A stretch of 64,000 nt of DNA from Cryptomeria japonica (GCF_030272615.1 NC_081406.1:188094391-188158390), one strand, 5' to 3'. Positions 13,901-26,165 are shown, numbered from the stretch's first letter. Translations and numbers: made by a program. Notes: a model not told the origin generated them from the sequence alone.

Positions 13901-14030
13901 GATAGGAGATGCTATATGCTGGATCAATGCCATATCTAGTTCCATTGCCCTGCCATATGAAGCTGAGATGAGATCCATCTTGGCTAAATTTGAAGAATTT
14001 AAATCCAATGAGGAGGAGAAAGATGAATAA
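10961..14030 (+). pseudogene. Extra ORF of element M, unknown function
   Basis: I do not recognise this protein. Fragments lie at 11021-11314, 11363-12019, 12335-12793, 13010-13339, 13296-13682 and 13779-14030, linked by stops and at least two frame changes. The N-terminal third is globular with many Trp and Tyr. The region 12080-12480 is highly charged and low-complexity (EEYEQEEGE and similar). The C-terminal third is helical and Lys/Glu-rich and may form coiled coils. The arrangement (globular, charged linker, helical tail) matches the extra ORFs of A and I, although the sequences differ. There is no catalytic motif I can name. Confidence 0.5.
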
Positions 14031-14032
14031 AG

Positions 14033-14882
14033 TGTCCCCTTTTTGGCACTTATTTTTTCATGTAGATGCATTTTTAGATGCTATAAGTTTTCTCGCAGCT
14101 ACATGTTCCCTTTATGTTGTAGTTGTAGTCAAGTGGGACTATGCAGTTGAATTAGTCAACTATGCCCACCTTTTTCTCCTTTTCTCTCCTATATATAGAG
14201 GAGCCTAATTTGTAAATAGTTATCTTTTATTATGCTAAGCAAGACTCTACCAAATTTTTGCCTCAACTAAGACTTTGAGCTTTTGTTGTGAAGATTCAAT
14301 CAAGCAAATAAAGAAATCAATTCTATTTGATCTCAAACTTTGTGTTGTGTCAAAGATTGTTTATATGAGTTAATGTTCCTATGTTCATTGCTTATGTATG
14401 TTCTTTAATTCCTTGATATTGGTGATATTGTTTATGTGAGTAAGAGAGCTTTCTAATTGTGGAAGTAGACTTTGTGCTCCTTGCATACTTGGGAAATTTT
14501 TTGATGTTAAGTGATTAGTGGTAGGCTTTGTATTGTTGCTATTACTTGTGGTTTAAGGAATTGGGAATTTATACTTGAATACTTTGGCCACAGGTTAACA
14601 TTTTTATCATTTGTAGTGATTAGCTTAGTTAGAATTACATTCAAGAAAGACTTTGTGCATCTTGATTGTAAGTTTGGTGTAATTTGTTGGAGTAGTTTGT
14701 TAATTTCTTTAAGTATGAAAAGTGATAGAGAATTGTAATAAAGTGGAGGGAGAATACATAAACTCTGAAAAAAGAGAGTTATATGCCCGAAACTTACCCA
14801 CAGATTTAAGTGTCTTGTAATTAGAGAAGAAATTTCAAAGGGAACCTCCCCTTGCTGAGAGGAGGGATTCATTTCTCAACAT
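14033..14882 (+). repeat. Probable 3' LTR of element M
   Basis: It begins TGTCCCCTTTTTGGCA three bases after the ORF stop and may end with TTTCTCAACA. A TATA-like CCTATATATAGAGG sits at about 14187 and an AATAAA-like signal near 14308, as expected for an LTR. No partner copy is in the window, so both borders are provisional and the polypurine tract is weak. Confidence 0.4.
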
Positions 14883-15880
14883 AGTTGTGTGTGAATCATA
14901 TATTTTGTCATTGGCATGCTAGTGACAAAATATTCACCCAACATCCTTATTCTTCTCAGTGTCAATTAAATCTAATTTAATTAATCCTATAGTCCAATAA
15001 TTAATTTATCAAATAAATTAATTATTTCCCCATTCTTCTAAAGTTCCTCCAATAATTATTTCCTCTAAACCCACTCAATTAATTAATTTTAATTAATTAA
15101 CCTAATCATGTGGTTCCTACAAATCACTTTTTCCTAATCCCTGCTTAGCCTAATTAATCCTTCTAGAATCTCTCATAATCCCACTTATCATTATTCTCCA
15201 ATTTTTTAATTCCCCTACTCATGTCACATAAATCTTGAACCTCTCAAATAAATTCAAATTTCTTTTAATCCCCCTATGAATCATCACTTTGAAATTCAAA
15301 TCTCTTTCCCCCCTTTTTTCCCAAGGAATTTTATATTCCTTTTTATTTCTCCAATGCATCCTTGATCCATGTCCACTATATTGAATCAATCTTATCCCTT
15401 CATAATCAAATCAATCTTGGCCCTCCATTGGCCTCCTCCAATCTATAAATTGGAGCATCTTTCCTTCTAAAAGGGAGTCTTCCATTCTTCTATCCTTATG
15501 CTGCCAATTTCTCCTCATATCATATTTCCTCATAATTCTCTATCAAATCCTTCTATCCATCATCCAAATCTAGATCCTTAATACATCAATCTTGTTGAGA
15601 ACTTGAGAGAAATCCACATCCACAACAAGCAAAGAGAAGATCAAGTGGAGAAATCAAAGGGGCGCCTTCACTTCATCCAGCTCACTCTGAGGAACAAGTG
15701 GAGATCTATGGAGGTATAATGGTGTCTCTTGGGTTTATTCGAATGTTTAAGGCTTATTTTTATTCAAACTAACCATTTTCTTTCATTCTAATTTCCCTTG
15801 GTTCAGATCTATCTACCATTTCTTCCCTCCATAACTTTAATTGAGTGATATTAAATGCATTGGTTAAAAGAAGTTTGCAT
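14883..15880. other. AT-rich unassigned stretch, LTR-like in part
   Basis: No coding frame is supported. The part 14940-15340 is rich in AATTAATT-type sequence. A CTATAAATTGG TATA-like box lies near 15442, followed by a leader-like segment to 15720, which looks like the promoter half of another LTR. No second copy is present to test this. Confidence 0.35.
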
Positions 15881-15884
15881 AGGA

Positions 15885-16645
15885 TCATATGAAGAAAAAT
15901 CGCCTTATTGATGATGCAATAAAGATAATTTAGGATGGATCACTGAAAGTAAATATTTACACATCCTTTTCCATGGAGCATAAATTAAAATTATTAATGT
16001 ATTCATTTAGAGATGTTTCAAAAACAATGAAGAAGAAAGTAGAAGAGGAAACATTAAGGATAAATGACAAGAACATGATTGAAGTTTTTGATCAGGATGC
16101 TAATGTACATTCCTCACTATAAGAGATTTTGAAGAAATTTAAGGGATATACTGATGAGGCTACAACCCTCTATAAATATTGTTTGGGATGGCCAAAATTT
16201 ACCAAGATTATTAAAGGGAAAATTGACTTAAGTGAGTCTCAGATTCTTCAGATGACTAGTATTTATGATTTAGAGAAGAATGTAGATAGATCAATTAGAA
16301 AGCATATAAGACAATCACATGAGCGGTTGCACCTATTGAAGAAATAGAGAGATTAGATCAATAAGCAGTTATACATGTTAAGGGAGTCTGTGAAATTGAG
16401 ATTAGATTCTTTGTCTAGTATTTTAAGAAAAGATGAGAAGGTTGTACAATAAATGAAGGTGATAGATAACATTGATGTAGCAAAGTAATTGTACTTATAG
16501 TTTGAATATCAAAACTGGATTCTTTCTTTGACTATATCTACATGGGGGACTACTCTTGTAGAACTTAAGATGCAATATAAAGCCATTTTACCTTCCAAAG
16601 GATCTACTAAAGCATAGTTTTTGGTTATAATCTTGGATAAATAGT
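15885..16645 (+). pseudogene. C-terminal fragment of an extra ORF in element K
   Basis: Best frame 16129-16347, with extensions on both sides broken by TAG and TAA stops. It is Lys/Glu/Leu-rich and helical (SESQILQMTSIYDLEKNVDR, then repeated RESVKLRLDSLSSIL). It holds the same position relative to the LTR as the coiled-coil tails of the I and J extra ORF, where RLDYLASL and RLDNLLTH occur. It is likely a divergent homologue. The function is unknown. Confidence 0.5.
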
Positions 16646-16818
16646 TAAAATATTGTTATACATAATCTTATTGAGTGCTCTTTATTTGAGGGGGAGAATT
16701 TTTATAGTCATGCAAATTGTTAAGGGGAGTATGTACAATTCTTTTTTTGATTGGTGTTGATACTATGAACTTTGTCCTTGACTTTAAAGTGGGAGATTAT
16801 AAAGATATTTATACATAG

Positions 16819-16857
16819 TGTTGTCATCAATGACAAAGGGGGAGTTTTTTGGAGATT
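16819..16857 (+). other. Polypurine tract of element K with adjacent hairpin arm
   Basis: GTTGTCATCAATGACA precedes the purine run CAAAGGGGGAG. The arm is complementary at 15 of 16 positions to TGTCATTGATGTCAAC inside the LTR near 16883-16898. A similar inverted pair occurs in J, I and D. Confidence 0.6.
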
Positions 16858-18534
16858 TGTTGAGAGTATGTTTGTAAATGTGTTGTCATTGATGTCAACA
16901 TTGATGTATAGAAATATGTGTTGCAACTAGGTTCATTAGATAGAACATTGGTAGATCAGATGATGTGTGTTGGGATATTTGAGAGGTGATGGATTTGTGT
17001 TGGATAAGGTCGTTTAGAGATTCATCAGATGATTGCATATTAGTCTGAAGTTCATGGTATGTATGGGATCTTATGATATATAGATTTTAATGATAAAGGC
17101 AATTTGGTTGGAGTTTGCATTCTTGGGAGATGTCCTAATATTAGTTTTGGTTCAATTTCATGAGTGAGAGTTTGAAGAAAAATATCTAAGTGTTGTGACA
17201 ATGGGTTTGTCTTATGACCACAGGTTAGTGTTTTTCTTTGCATCTTATCACATTACATTCTTTAGTTATGTATTTCTAGAGTTAAGCTTGGTAATGTCTT
17301 ATCTATTCACTATCAATATTTCTATTGATTAATTGTCTACATAAAAAATATGTGTCTTATCTTTTGGTTCTAGTTTGACAAAGAAACAATTTTAGGATAG
17401 TCGAAAGAATTCTTTTCATTCTCCTATATTAATAGATATGATTGTGCCGATTTGAGGATATGATAAGGATGGTGTTGTGGATCAATGAAATTAATTTAAG
17501 GTCTATTGGTGCCTTAGTGGATTTTTCTTTGTGTACTATTGTTACACAATCTATTAGGTCTAAACAATACTTACCTGTTTAATATGACATTTCCTTTGCA
17601 TCAGTAGTTGGGGAATCACCACTATAGGAGATGGTTCTAGGATGATTGTCTATGGGTCACATGTATTATTTGGTGGTTTGCAGTATGTTTTGGATGTAAA
17701 TTTTTTTTGGGATCAACCTTTGAAAAGCAAGTCTGATGGTTGAAGCTAACTATGTGTATTTTGTTAATTGTGGTGGTTCTTGACCTACTCTACTTTTGTT
17801 GAAGAATTCTTAGAGGTGTGTTATCACTTTTTTATGCCAACTATGATGTTGGGTTGATACAAAACCCATTTATTGATGATGCATCATGTATTGGAGTTGA
17901 CTTGTGCCTTTTCATATGTTTTACTTACTAGGGCCTATTGGGCTAACCTACTTGATGTTTTGGGATATATATAAGAATAAACCATTTTATGGTGTTCACA
18001 AATACTTATCTTGATGGAGATGTGAGAGTTGATGTGAAGTTTCATATATTATGAAATAAGACAATGAGATATTAGAACCATATGAAGTGTGTGAAATCAG
18101 TATGATAAACTAATTTTGGGCTACAAAGAGGACTACACTATCAACATTTGAGATGCTTCTTTTATAATAGTTCACCTAACATGATTTATTGTAATATTGT
18201 GATATTGTACCTTATTCTCAAGAAGTGATCTTTAGTCTACAAGTCCTTGTATATTTTCCTAGGGCAGTGCATCTTACCTTGCAAGTCTAGGTGGCAGTGA
18301 GCCTAAAACAAACATTGTCATACTTGCTTTATATATTGTTAGTAGATCCTAACCGTGCTTTTTCCCTCATTGAGTTTTTCACGTAAAAATATTGGTGTCC
18401 ATGTGTGATGAATGCTCTACTTTTTACTTCTACACATTTGAATTTAATGTTTTAAGTATTATTGAATGAATGAATTTAGTTTATGTTGATTCATTCCCCC
18501 ACTCTCCCCCCCAGTATATGATGTGTTTTCAACA
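16858..18534 (+). repeat. LTR of element K
   Basis: It starts TGTTGAGAGTATG after the polypurine tract and ends ATGTGTTTTCAACA, 1677 bases. The last ~350 bases parallel the G LTR read on the minus strand: the AAGTCCTTGTAT block, the AGGGCAGTGCATCTTA block, GAGCCTAAAACA and a C-rich patch close to the end. The length fits G's 1593-base LTR. Confidence 0.6.
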
Positions 18535-18726
18535 TGGTTGTGAATGAATATTAAATTTACTTTTCATCTTAGAATGTGGCCATAGCCTAAAGCCCCTACA
18601 TTTGGTGACCAAGAGAACAAGAGTTGAAATCTAGATAATTCATTTGATATGAAGCTAATGTTTTATATTAATTTAAATTGAAACTTCATTCTTAATTTGA
18701 TACTATATTTGGATCAAACTTCATCT

Positions 18727-18774
18727 GGACCACCAAGTTTGGGATCAATGACAACACAACTTAGATATCCAACA
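18727..18774 (-). repeat. 3' LTR remnant of element G
   Basis: On the minus strand it begins TGTTGGATATCTAAGTTGTG, matching the start of the right-hand LTR (39322 leftward) for about 48 bases. Similarity then stops, so the LTR is truncated. The sequence 18535-18726 is unassigned; it contains a primer-site-like TTTGGTGACC near 18600 of unclear meaning. Confidence 0.6.
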
Positions 18775-18979
18775 ATCTCAACCTTTGTCATTGAAGACAA
18801 CATTTGAGAAATAAGCATAGTAGCACTAAAATTTCTCCCAAAAGTCCTCTCCCCCTAACATAGTTCTCTCCACCTCTGACATCAAAGATACAAGGCACAA
18901 CATGACATACTTATTTCTCCATCATTCCATTTAACACTACTCTCCAATAAGGAAAAATCACATACTCCACTACTCCCCG

Positions 18980-21323
18980 TGTGAGCAATACCAATATCAA
19001 TCTAGGAGACATGAAATAAGATCTAACTCTCCTCTTAGAAAGATGCACCTAATCCATGCATCTAGTTAGAGAAAGCAGGGGCACTGACCCCTACTTTTAC
19101 TCTGAGATACTCAAAGGTATCCTTCACTAATGGTTTAGTAAAATTGTTTGCCACCTTTTATTTTGTAAAAATATACTCCAATCTGACTTCTTTTTCTGCA
19201 ACCTTGTCTCTTAAGAAATGATACTTGATTGAGATATGTTTAGTTATTGAATGCATTATTGGATTTTTTGAGATATTTATGGTGCTAGTATTATCACACA
19301 TGATGAGAAAACTCATCACACATTATGCTAATATCTTTAAGTATTTGTTTCATCCACATAACTTGAGTACAACAAGAAGTTGTTGCAATGTATTCTACTT
19401 TTGTAGTAGATAGAGATATCAAAATCTATTTATTACTTAAGAAAGAAACCAACCTGTCTCCCAAGAAAAATTCACCTCCACTTGTACTTTTCTTGTGATC
19501 AATACTTTTGGCCCAATTAGTATCTATGTATTCTTTCAACATGAAATCTCCATTCGTCTCATACCAAAGCAAAATTCAGGGTTCCTATCAAGTAACTGAA
19601 AATCCTCTTCACTGCTTGATCATGTGATTACTTCAGATTAGCCTGAAATCTTACAACTAAACAAACAATTTGCATAATATTTTTTCTAGAGGAGGTTAAA
19701 TATAGGAGTCCTCCTATCATAGATATGTACTTTGGATCAACTTCCAAATTTTCATCATCTTTTCTCAATTTACAACCAACAACCAAAGGGGTTGCAACCG
19801 GTTTATAATTTTTGATTTAAAACTTTTGTAGCATCTATTTGACATATTAGTCTTGATAAATAAAAATTCCATCTTCTAATTGTGTAACTTGTAAACCAAG
19901 AAAGAATGGCAGGTCATCAATCATTTGACATTTCAAATTCCTTCTACATCTCTTTTGTAAACTTCTTACACAATTCATCATTTCCTCCAAATATAATATC
20001 ATAGACAACAAAAATTAGTAGCTTGTTAGCTTGAACTTTAAAGTAATGATTTCTATTAACAGTTCCTTTTCTAAAATTTTACTGTAATAGATATCTATCT
20101 AATCTAGCATACCAAACCCTAGGTTCTTGTTTGAGTCCATATAAGGCCTTTTTGAATCTGAAAACCATATTGGATCTTCTGACAACTTGAATCCATCTAG
20201 ATGTTCAACATATACCTCTTCTTCAAGTTTTACATTTAGAAAAGATGACTTAACATCCATTTGATAAACCTTAGATTTCTTATAAGCAAAAAAAAAAAGA
20301 TCATTCTTATAGCTTCCATCCTAGCTACTAGAGTAAAAGTTCCCTAAAAATCAATACCTTTAACATGTGAGTAGCCTTTACATACCAATCTTTCCTTGTT
20401 CCTTGTTCATTTAGCTTGTTTTAGAACACCCACTTAGTTCCTATCATATTTTTTTCCATTGGTCTATGTAATAGGTCCTATTCTTGATTTTTTGTATCTA
20501 ATTTAGTTCTTCTTTCATTACCTTTAACCAACTATCTTCTCTGCTTTCTTCCTCATAAGAATTTTGTTCAACGAGTGAAAGATAATAATAGTTAGCTTGA
20601 TCATTGGCTTATGAAACTTTTCTTGTTTGGATACCTTTGTTTTTTCTTTAATAATCTGATCTTCTAAGTGGTTCTTTCACACATATTTTAGTGGAGCCTT
20701 GGACACTTTCTTAGGATCTTCTTCTTCTTCTTCTTCATTTGTATCTTTTTTACTATTATCTTTTGGACCAATCCTCTCTTCTTTAGCAACCAAAATAATC
20801 TCAAATTTAGTCTCTAGTTTAAGTTTAGAGATAGTCTACCCCACTCTTCAGACACTTTTATGTTTGTACTTTCTACTGTCTTTTTTAGTCTCTTGTTGTA
20901 ACACCAGTAGGCCTTGTTGTTTGTAGCATATACCATAAATATCCCATTATCTTCTTTGGTATCAAAATTTGCTAGATCATCTTCATCTCTCCTGTTGTAG
21001 CACTTACTTTCAAAAATTCAGAAATATTTCATAGTAGAGGTCTTCCATTCTAAAGTTCATAGGACATCTTAGTATGATTTACTCTTATTTGTACCATGTT
21101 AAGAATATAAACAACACTATGCACAACTTCTTTCCAATACACATTTTCCAAGTTAGCATATTTCAAAATAGTTCTAGCCATCTCAATAACAATCCTATTC
21201 TTTCTTTCTACAATATCATTTTGCTAAGGTATTCTTGGGGTAGAAAAATGCTTGTCTAATTCCATGTTTTTCACAAAAGATATGAAATTCACTTGAAGTC
21301 AACTCTCCTCCTCTATTAGATCT
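18980..21323 (-). pseudogene. Integrase C-part, reverse transcriptase and RNase H of element G
   Basis: Read on the minus strand from 21323. The integrase core end includes a QNDIVERKNR block near 21220. RT follows, with a TKWVF-like block near 20440, a MDVKSSFLN-like block near 20250 and a KRPYMDSNK-like block near 20130 (copia KALYGLKQ). RNase H near 19500 has a STSGGEFFLG block. Every segment carries stops and frameshifts. The sequence joins its upstream half directly across the D insertion. Confidence 0.7.
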
Positions 21324-22463
21324 TGTTGGCCATTTGGTGGAATTGATTATGTGTTGCATGGATGTTTTGTCATTGATGTCAACACTAGCTATTTGGATGC
21401 TTTACCAACATCCTTCTGGTCCCGGTAGGTTGAGTGGTTTTTTGGTTAACTCTGGTATAATCTAGTGATGGAATTGGCTTGTTCATAATGCCTATACTCA
21501 TATATGGTCAGCTGGTTTCCGTCTAGTGATTGTATGTTATTATGCTTGCACAAAAGATTGGTTTCTGGTTCCGGCAAGGGTTTTGCCGACAGATCTTTTG
21601 GTGGAGATCTTTGGTGCAGCTTTTGATGGATTTTTAGGTTGTTGTTGGTAATATTGTTCGAGACTTGGCATTTGGAGATCATTGCTGAAGTGTATGGACC
21701 CATACTTGGTCCCGGTTGATCTAGGTTATGGACCGACATCAATGTAACATGTGGACAAGAATTATTGTTGTATTTCTGGGATGCCTTATGTGTTGGATAT
21801 TATTTGTTTTGGTCTAAGGCTGACATGGTTTGTTATGATGTAATTAGTTTATTGTCTGGTAGCTAACCTGATTGTTTATGGTCGAGGGTTTGTATAAATA
21901 AGATGTAAGATCTCATTGTAGATCATCATGGTTATTGTAAGAGGTCATGGTCAAGGAATGTAATGTATTGTAATATCATTCAGACAGAGGAGTTGGTCAA
22001 TCAATGGAGATCGAATTGGGTTTGTAAGAGGATTCAGTTCTCCAACATTGAGCTTAACCAAAACTGTACTCAGGCATAGGAGATGCTATCTTTTGCAGTT
22101 CAACACTTCTCCAAATTGTAGTGTAGATTTGTATGTGATCAGTGAGACTCCTTTTGTAATAAGGAATGTGCTCTAGGATTTTGGTCTTCTTGCAAGTGTG
22201 GGCCCCTTCATTGTAAATTCACATACTTACTACAGAAGTATTATCTGACTATGGGTAGGCTTCCCACCATGGTTTTTCCCTTACTGGGTTTTCCACATAC
22301 AAATCTTGGTGTTGTGTGGATGGATTTTATTCTATGATTATTGTTTGTGCTTAATTGGATTAACTGCTATTCATGTATTGCTGTTTTGAATTGATAATAC
22401 TTTCACTAATCTATGACAGCTGATTCACCCCCCCTCTCAGTTGTCTTCCAGTTATTTGAACTG
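21324..22463 (+). repeat. 5' LTR of element D (last ~10 bases lost)
   Basis: It starts TGTTGGCCATTTGG and pairs with the 3' LTR at 34678. The copy ends at TTATTTGAACTG, whereas the 3' LTR continues to CTGTCTAACA. The terminal bases went with the deletion that removed the primer site and gag. Confidence 0.85.
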
Positions 22464-24124
22464 GCAATGGGAAAGAATTGGTATTCTTGGCTATCAAGGA
22501 AGATGATCTAGAACTGTAAGAGAATGTACCTAAGGAGAAGGCACTTGCTGCTAAAATTGAGGATAAGGATGAATGGGTAATTGACAGTGGTTGTTCACAT
22601 CATATGACTGGAGATAAAGGAAAGTTTCTGTCTTTACAAGAAATTGATGGTGGATTAGTTAGATTTGGAAATGATAAGGTATGTATGATTAAGGGAAAAG
22701 GAACTATATCATTGGATGGTAAGAACAATAATGATAATGTTTATTATGTTGAAGGTTTGAAGCATAATCTTTTGAGTGTAGGAAAATTGGTAGATAAGGG
22801 ATTTCAATTACAGTTCAAGGATGGAAAATGTAAAATCATTAACAAATCTAGTTTGGAGATTGCAACCGGTATGTAGACAAAAGGTAACATATTTCATTTG
22901 AATTCCGGTGAGAAGACATGTTTGATTACACAGATTGATGGAAGTTGGTTATGGCATAAAACATTGTGTCATGTAAATTTTGATTGCATTATGAAGATCA
23001 GTTCAACTAAGGCTATTAGAGATATATCTAATATTATGAAGCCCATAATCCGGTATGTAAAGAATGTCAAATGGGTAAACAGGTCAAAACCTCTTTTAGG
23101 AGTATACAAGATAAATCAAAGGATGTTCTTGATCTTATTCACATTGATTTATGTGGCCCTACTAGAGTTAAAAGTTTTCATGGTGATAGATATTTCATGC
23201 TAATCATTGATGACTATTCTAGAATGATGTGGGTTACTTTTTTGAGAGAAAAATCTAAAACATTTGAAAAATTTAAAATCTTTAAGGCTAAAGTGGAAAC
23301 TGAGACATGATTGAAGATTAAATGTTTCAGATCAGATCATGGTGGAGAATTCACATCGAGTGAGTTTAATAAATTTTGTGACAAGCATGGTATCAGAAGA
23401 CAATTTTCTTCTCCCCAGACACCTCAGCAGAATGAAGTTGTGGAAAGAAAAAATAGAACTATCTTGGATGCTTCTAGAACAATGATGATAGAAGCAAATC
23501 TACCTCATATCTATTGGAGAGAAGAAGTTAGTACAATGGTTTATACATTTAAAAAAGTACATATCAAAGGAGAAACTGGTAAGACACCCTATGAATTATG
23601 GTTTGGCAATACACCTATAGTTAAGTATTTCAAAATCTTTGTAGTAAATGTTATATCAGGAGAGATGATGCTATTGGGAAATTTGATCCTAGAAGTGATG
23701 AAGGCATATTTATTGGTTATTCTAATGAAAACAAAGCATATAGATGTTATAACAAGAGATTGTAGAAAATAGTGGAGAGTGCTAATGTCAAAGTAGATGA
23801 GCTGAGCAAAAGTCATATCAGAATTTATGAGAAGGAAATGACACTAGAAATGATTATATCTGAACCGGTAGCACCTTTATCAAAACATAGAATTGAATCA
23901 GTTACTCCAGGAACATCAAAAAATTCTATAGTAACTAAAGAACATGGAAGAGGAACTGAGAGTCAGAATACTCCTAGGTATGTGAGATTGAATCATTCTG
24001 AAGATCAAATCATTGGGGATAAGAGAAATGGAGTGATGACAAGAAGAAGACTGACAACTAATGAGGTATGTTTAATTTCACAAGTTGAACCAGTATCAAT
24101 AATTGAGGCATGTAAAGATGAATT
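22464..24124 (+). pseudogene. Protease and integrase of element D
   Basis: Starts in a Gag C-terminal remnant. The protease active-site block WVIDSGCSHHMTGDK lies at about 22574-22618, with the catalytic D-S-G intact. The integrase zinc region starts near 22940. The core shows the first Asp in HIDLCGP (about 23140), the second in RSDHGGEF (about 23335) and the Glu in NEVVERKNR (about 23435). Stops at 22874 and 23308 and a frameshift near 23070-23200 break it. The reading ends in an ACKDE block at the solo-LTR insertion and resumes at 32818. Confidence 0.8.
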
Positions 24125-24417
24125 TGTCGGCATATGCACACTCCAATGAGACATTGTAGGTGATTGAAGGTTTTGTCATTGATGGCAACCTTAGAATCCT
24201 ATGGCACCGGCAAGGCATTACACCAGCACTAGCAAGATCAGACTCTACACTGACACTCAGACCAGCGACACCGGCAGAGAAAGGAAGCATACCGACACAG
24301 AGGCCGACATGATTTTTGTTATATTATATTTTGTTTATTATTGTAAAATCTTTGGAAGCCGACTTGGCATCATTGTAAAATGACTCTTATATAAGAGAGA
24401 TCATTGTAGAACATTTG

Positions 24418-25709
24418 TGTAGCGTCCTAAAATTGTGACACTTGCAATTTCGACTGCATTTCGGTCTTCACGATGGCGACGCAACACGCAACCTGAATGG
24501 AGACCCCAAAACTTGCTCACGACACTGAAAACTGCATTTTTCATGCACCCTGGCCTGAACCTCCTTTGCACCCCGCTGTCCCGGAGGTGGGACCAGAGTG
24601 CCCAGTGCCCTGGTCCCTCAGGACCAGGGCGCCCAGCGCCCTGGTCCCTCAGGACCAAGGCGCCCAGTGCCCTGGTCCTCCAGGACCATGGCGCCTAGCG
24701 CCTTGGTCCCTGGGTCCTATTTTGGGCCCGGTTTCCTAAGTGGTATCGGGTCTTTTTGATTGCAATTTGGAAATATACTTCCCTGGTCGGCCTAAGGTCG
24801 GGAAAATCAGTCTATCAGCCCTAATTGACAAGTATATAAACTACATTTTTCTCTCTCATTTGGCATGAGAAGGACATATGATGGAAAAGGCGTGGAAATT
24901 ATACTCAAGCATTCAAGCATTCAAGCAATTGATCATTTCAAGTCTCCATTCAAGGCTAAGTGTTGCATTCAAGTCAAGGATTCAACCATTGAAGAGGAGA
25001 TCACTTATTACATGCTACATACTACAACATACAACATCTAAACCTTCGCACATAAGGATACAAACATCCTTAGAACAAGGTATTAGTACTTGTTTTACAT
25101 TACAGTCATTTACATTTACAGCTCTTGCTCATTTCTTGGTTAATTCCAAAACCGGGGTTTGACCTAAAGGCAAACCCCTAATCCATAACCCCCCATCGTC
25201 TTCGCTTTTTTGTGTGTAGGTTGCAGGTACGCGGCTGAGATTGAAGATCTGGAATCCTTGTGCAGAGACGAACCGATCCCCCTTCGTTTCGCGGATTTTT
25301 CGGAGGACCGTGGCGCCGGGTGCCATCGTCCCGACAACTTTTGCTCAAATTTGTAGGACAGCGTCGTATCGACATTTTACTGCTAATTCCAGGTCCGCAG
25401 CTTCATCCTATAACCTAAACTCAGTTTATAAGCGAATCTTTATGACTTTCTATGCATTCTTAGCTTAATTTCCTTAATCAACATTCTTTACAAAAGAGGG
25501 TAGCTTTGCTTTCCAAACCCTTGAAATTCATCTAGCATCCAATCTTACCTTGTGTGGGATTGGATCTTATGAGTTTCAACCCCTCTTTTGAATGTAAAGT
25601 CTTCCCCCTAAGTGAAAACCCATCGAATCCTAGCGAACCTCCCTTCTCTCTCCTCGGAGTTGGAAGAGGGGAGACCAACTGGGGTTCGACAGCGATTTTC
25701 CGCTTTACA
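24418..25709 (+). repeat. 5' LTR of element E
   Basis: TGTAGCGTCC to CGCTTTACA, 1292 bases. It contains four palindromic 31-base units (24589-24715), a TATA-like AAGTATATAAAC at about 24829 and the block CCGGGGTTTGACC near 25151, also found in F's LTR. It is 62 bases longer than the 3' copy because of two extra repeat units. Confidence 0.92.
24589..24715 (+). repeat. Palindromic 31-base tandem repeat in the E 5' LTR, ~4 units
   Basis: Each unit can form a hairpin: GGGACCAGGGCGC, loop CCA, GCGCCCTGGTCCC. The 3' LTR has two units (31250-31312). The difference of two units equals the 62-base LTR length difference. Confidence 0.85.
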
Positions 25710-25712
25710 TTT

Positions 25713-25730
25713 TGGTGAACCCGACGTGAA
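25713..25730 (+). other. Primer-binding site of element E
   Basis: TGGTGAACCCGACGTGAA follows the LTR end ACATTT. It is identical to F's primer site at 53932. I do not assign the tRNA with certainty. Confidence 0.75.
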
Positions 25731-26086
25731 CATCCTTTCTGATTTTTCATGCCTAGATCTGAAATTTGATTCCTTGATTACATTTCCATGTTTGATCTTT
25801 TGCAAAATTTTAGAGGTGATTGCATAAAAACCCTAAATTTTCTTTTTGAACATTGGACTTGCGAAATGTTTAATTATTAATGCTTGCTTCAGATCTTCTT
25901 TTCTATTATAAATTATCAATTCATATCTGTACTTTAATTTTGAAAATTAAGTGGTTAAGTGTCAAAACCCTAATTTTTGAAACCCTCTTGATTCAACCTT
26001 TGTCCGACAATTTGACCAATCAAAACATCTCCAAATCAGTTGTAACTTTGGATTCTGCAATAAAATCACAATATCTTTCATCCCTG

Positions 26087-26165
26087 AAAATTTGGAAAAA
26101 AGTTGCGAGGACCGTGTTGCACTCCGAGCGCCATCGTCCCCGACATTTTTTCCAAAATTTCGGGA
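26087..26165 (+). repeat. Conserved GC-rich hairpin module, E leader copy 1
   Basis: AAATTTGGAAAAAAGTTGC, then GGACCGTG, a GC-rich centre, a CATCGTCC arm, and a T-run followed by AAATTTCG. The outer and inner arms are partly complementary. Upstream text (TCAAAACATCTC..., from 26022) also matches F's LTR. Confidence 0.7.

Larger units (their letters stand above)
10961..14882 (+). mobile_element. Element M remnant: extra-ORF region plus probable 3' LTR
   Basis: Sequence right of element A reads immediately into a long decayed ORF, so A probably inserted here and split M. No gag, protease, RT or integrase of M is in the window. The ORF is followed by a possible LTR starting TGTCCCC. By layout M resembles the 3' end of a plant gypsy element with an extra ORF. 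Family assignment is inference. Confidence 0.5.
15881..18534 (+). mobile_element. Element K: 3' end of a copia element
   Basis: A decayed coiled-coil ORF tail, a copia-type polypurine tract and a 1.7-kb LTR. The tract context (ATCAATGACAAAGGGGGAG) is the same as in the copia families D, I and J. The 3' half of its LTR is similar to the minus-strand LTR of G, so K and G are related families. The 5' end is missing. Confidence 0.65.

Noticed and set aside
18595-18615. Primer-site-like TTTGGTGACCAAGAG after CCCCTACA, suggesting a 5' LTR end
   Set aside because: No gag or pairing LTR follows on the plus strand; minus-strand element G starts within 120 bases. Left unassigned.
20699-20926. Ser-rich open frame on the plus strand
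   Set aside because: It is the reverse of the Glu/Lys-rich linker of element G's minus-strand pol.
24435-24739. Open frames through the GC-rich start of E's LTR, with repeated PGPSGPGRPAPW-like peptide
   Set aside because: They only reflect the palindromic 31-base DNA repeat in the LTR. The frames are short, and the 3' LTR copy has a different repeat number.
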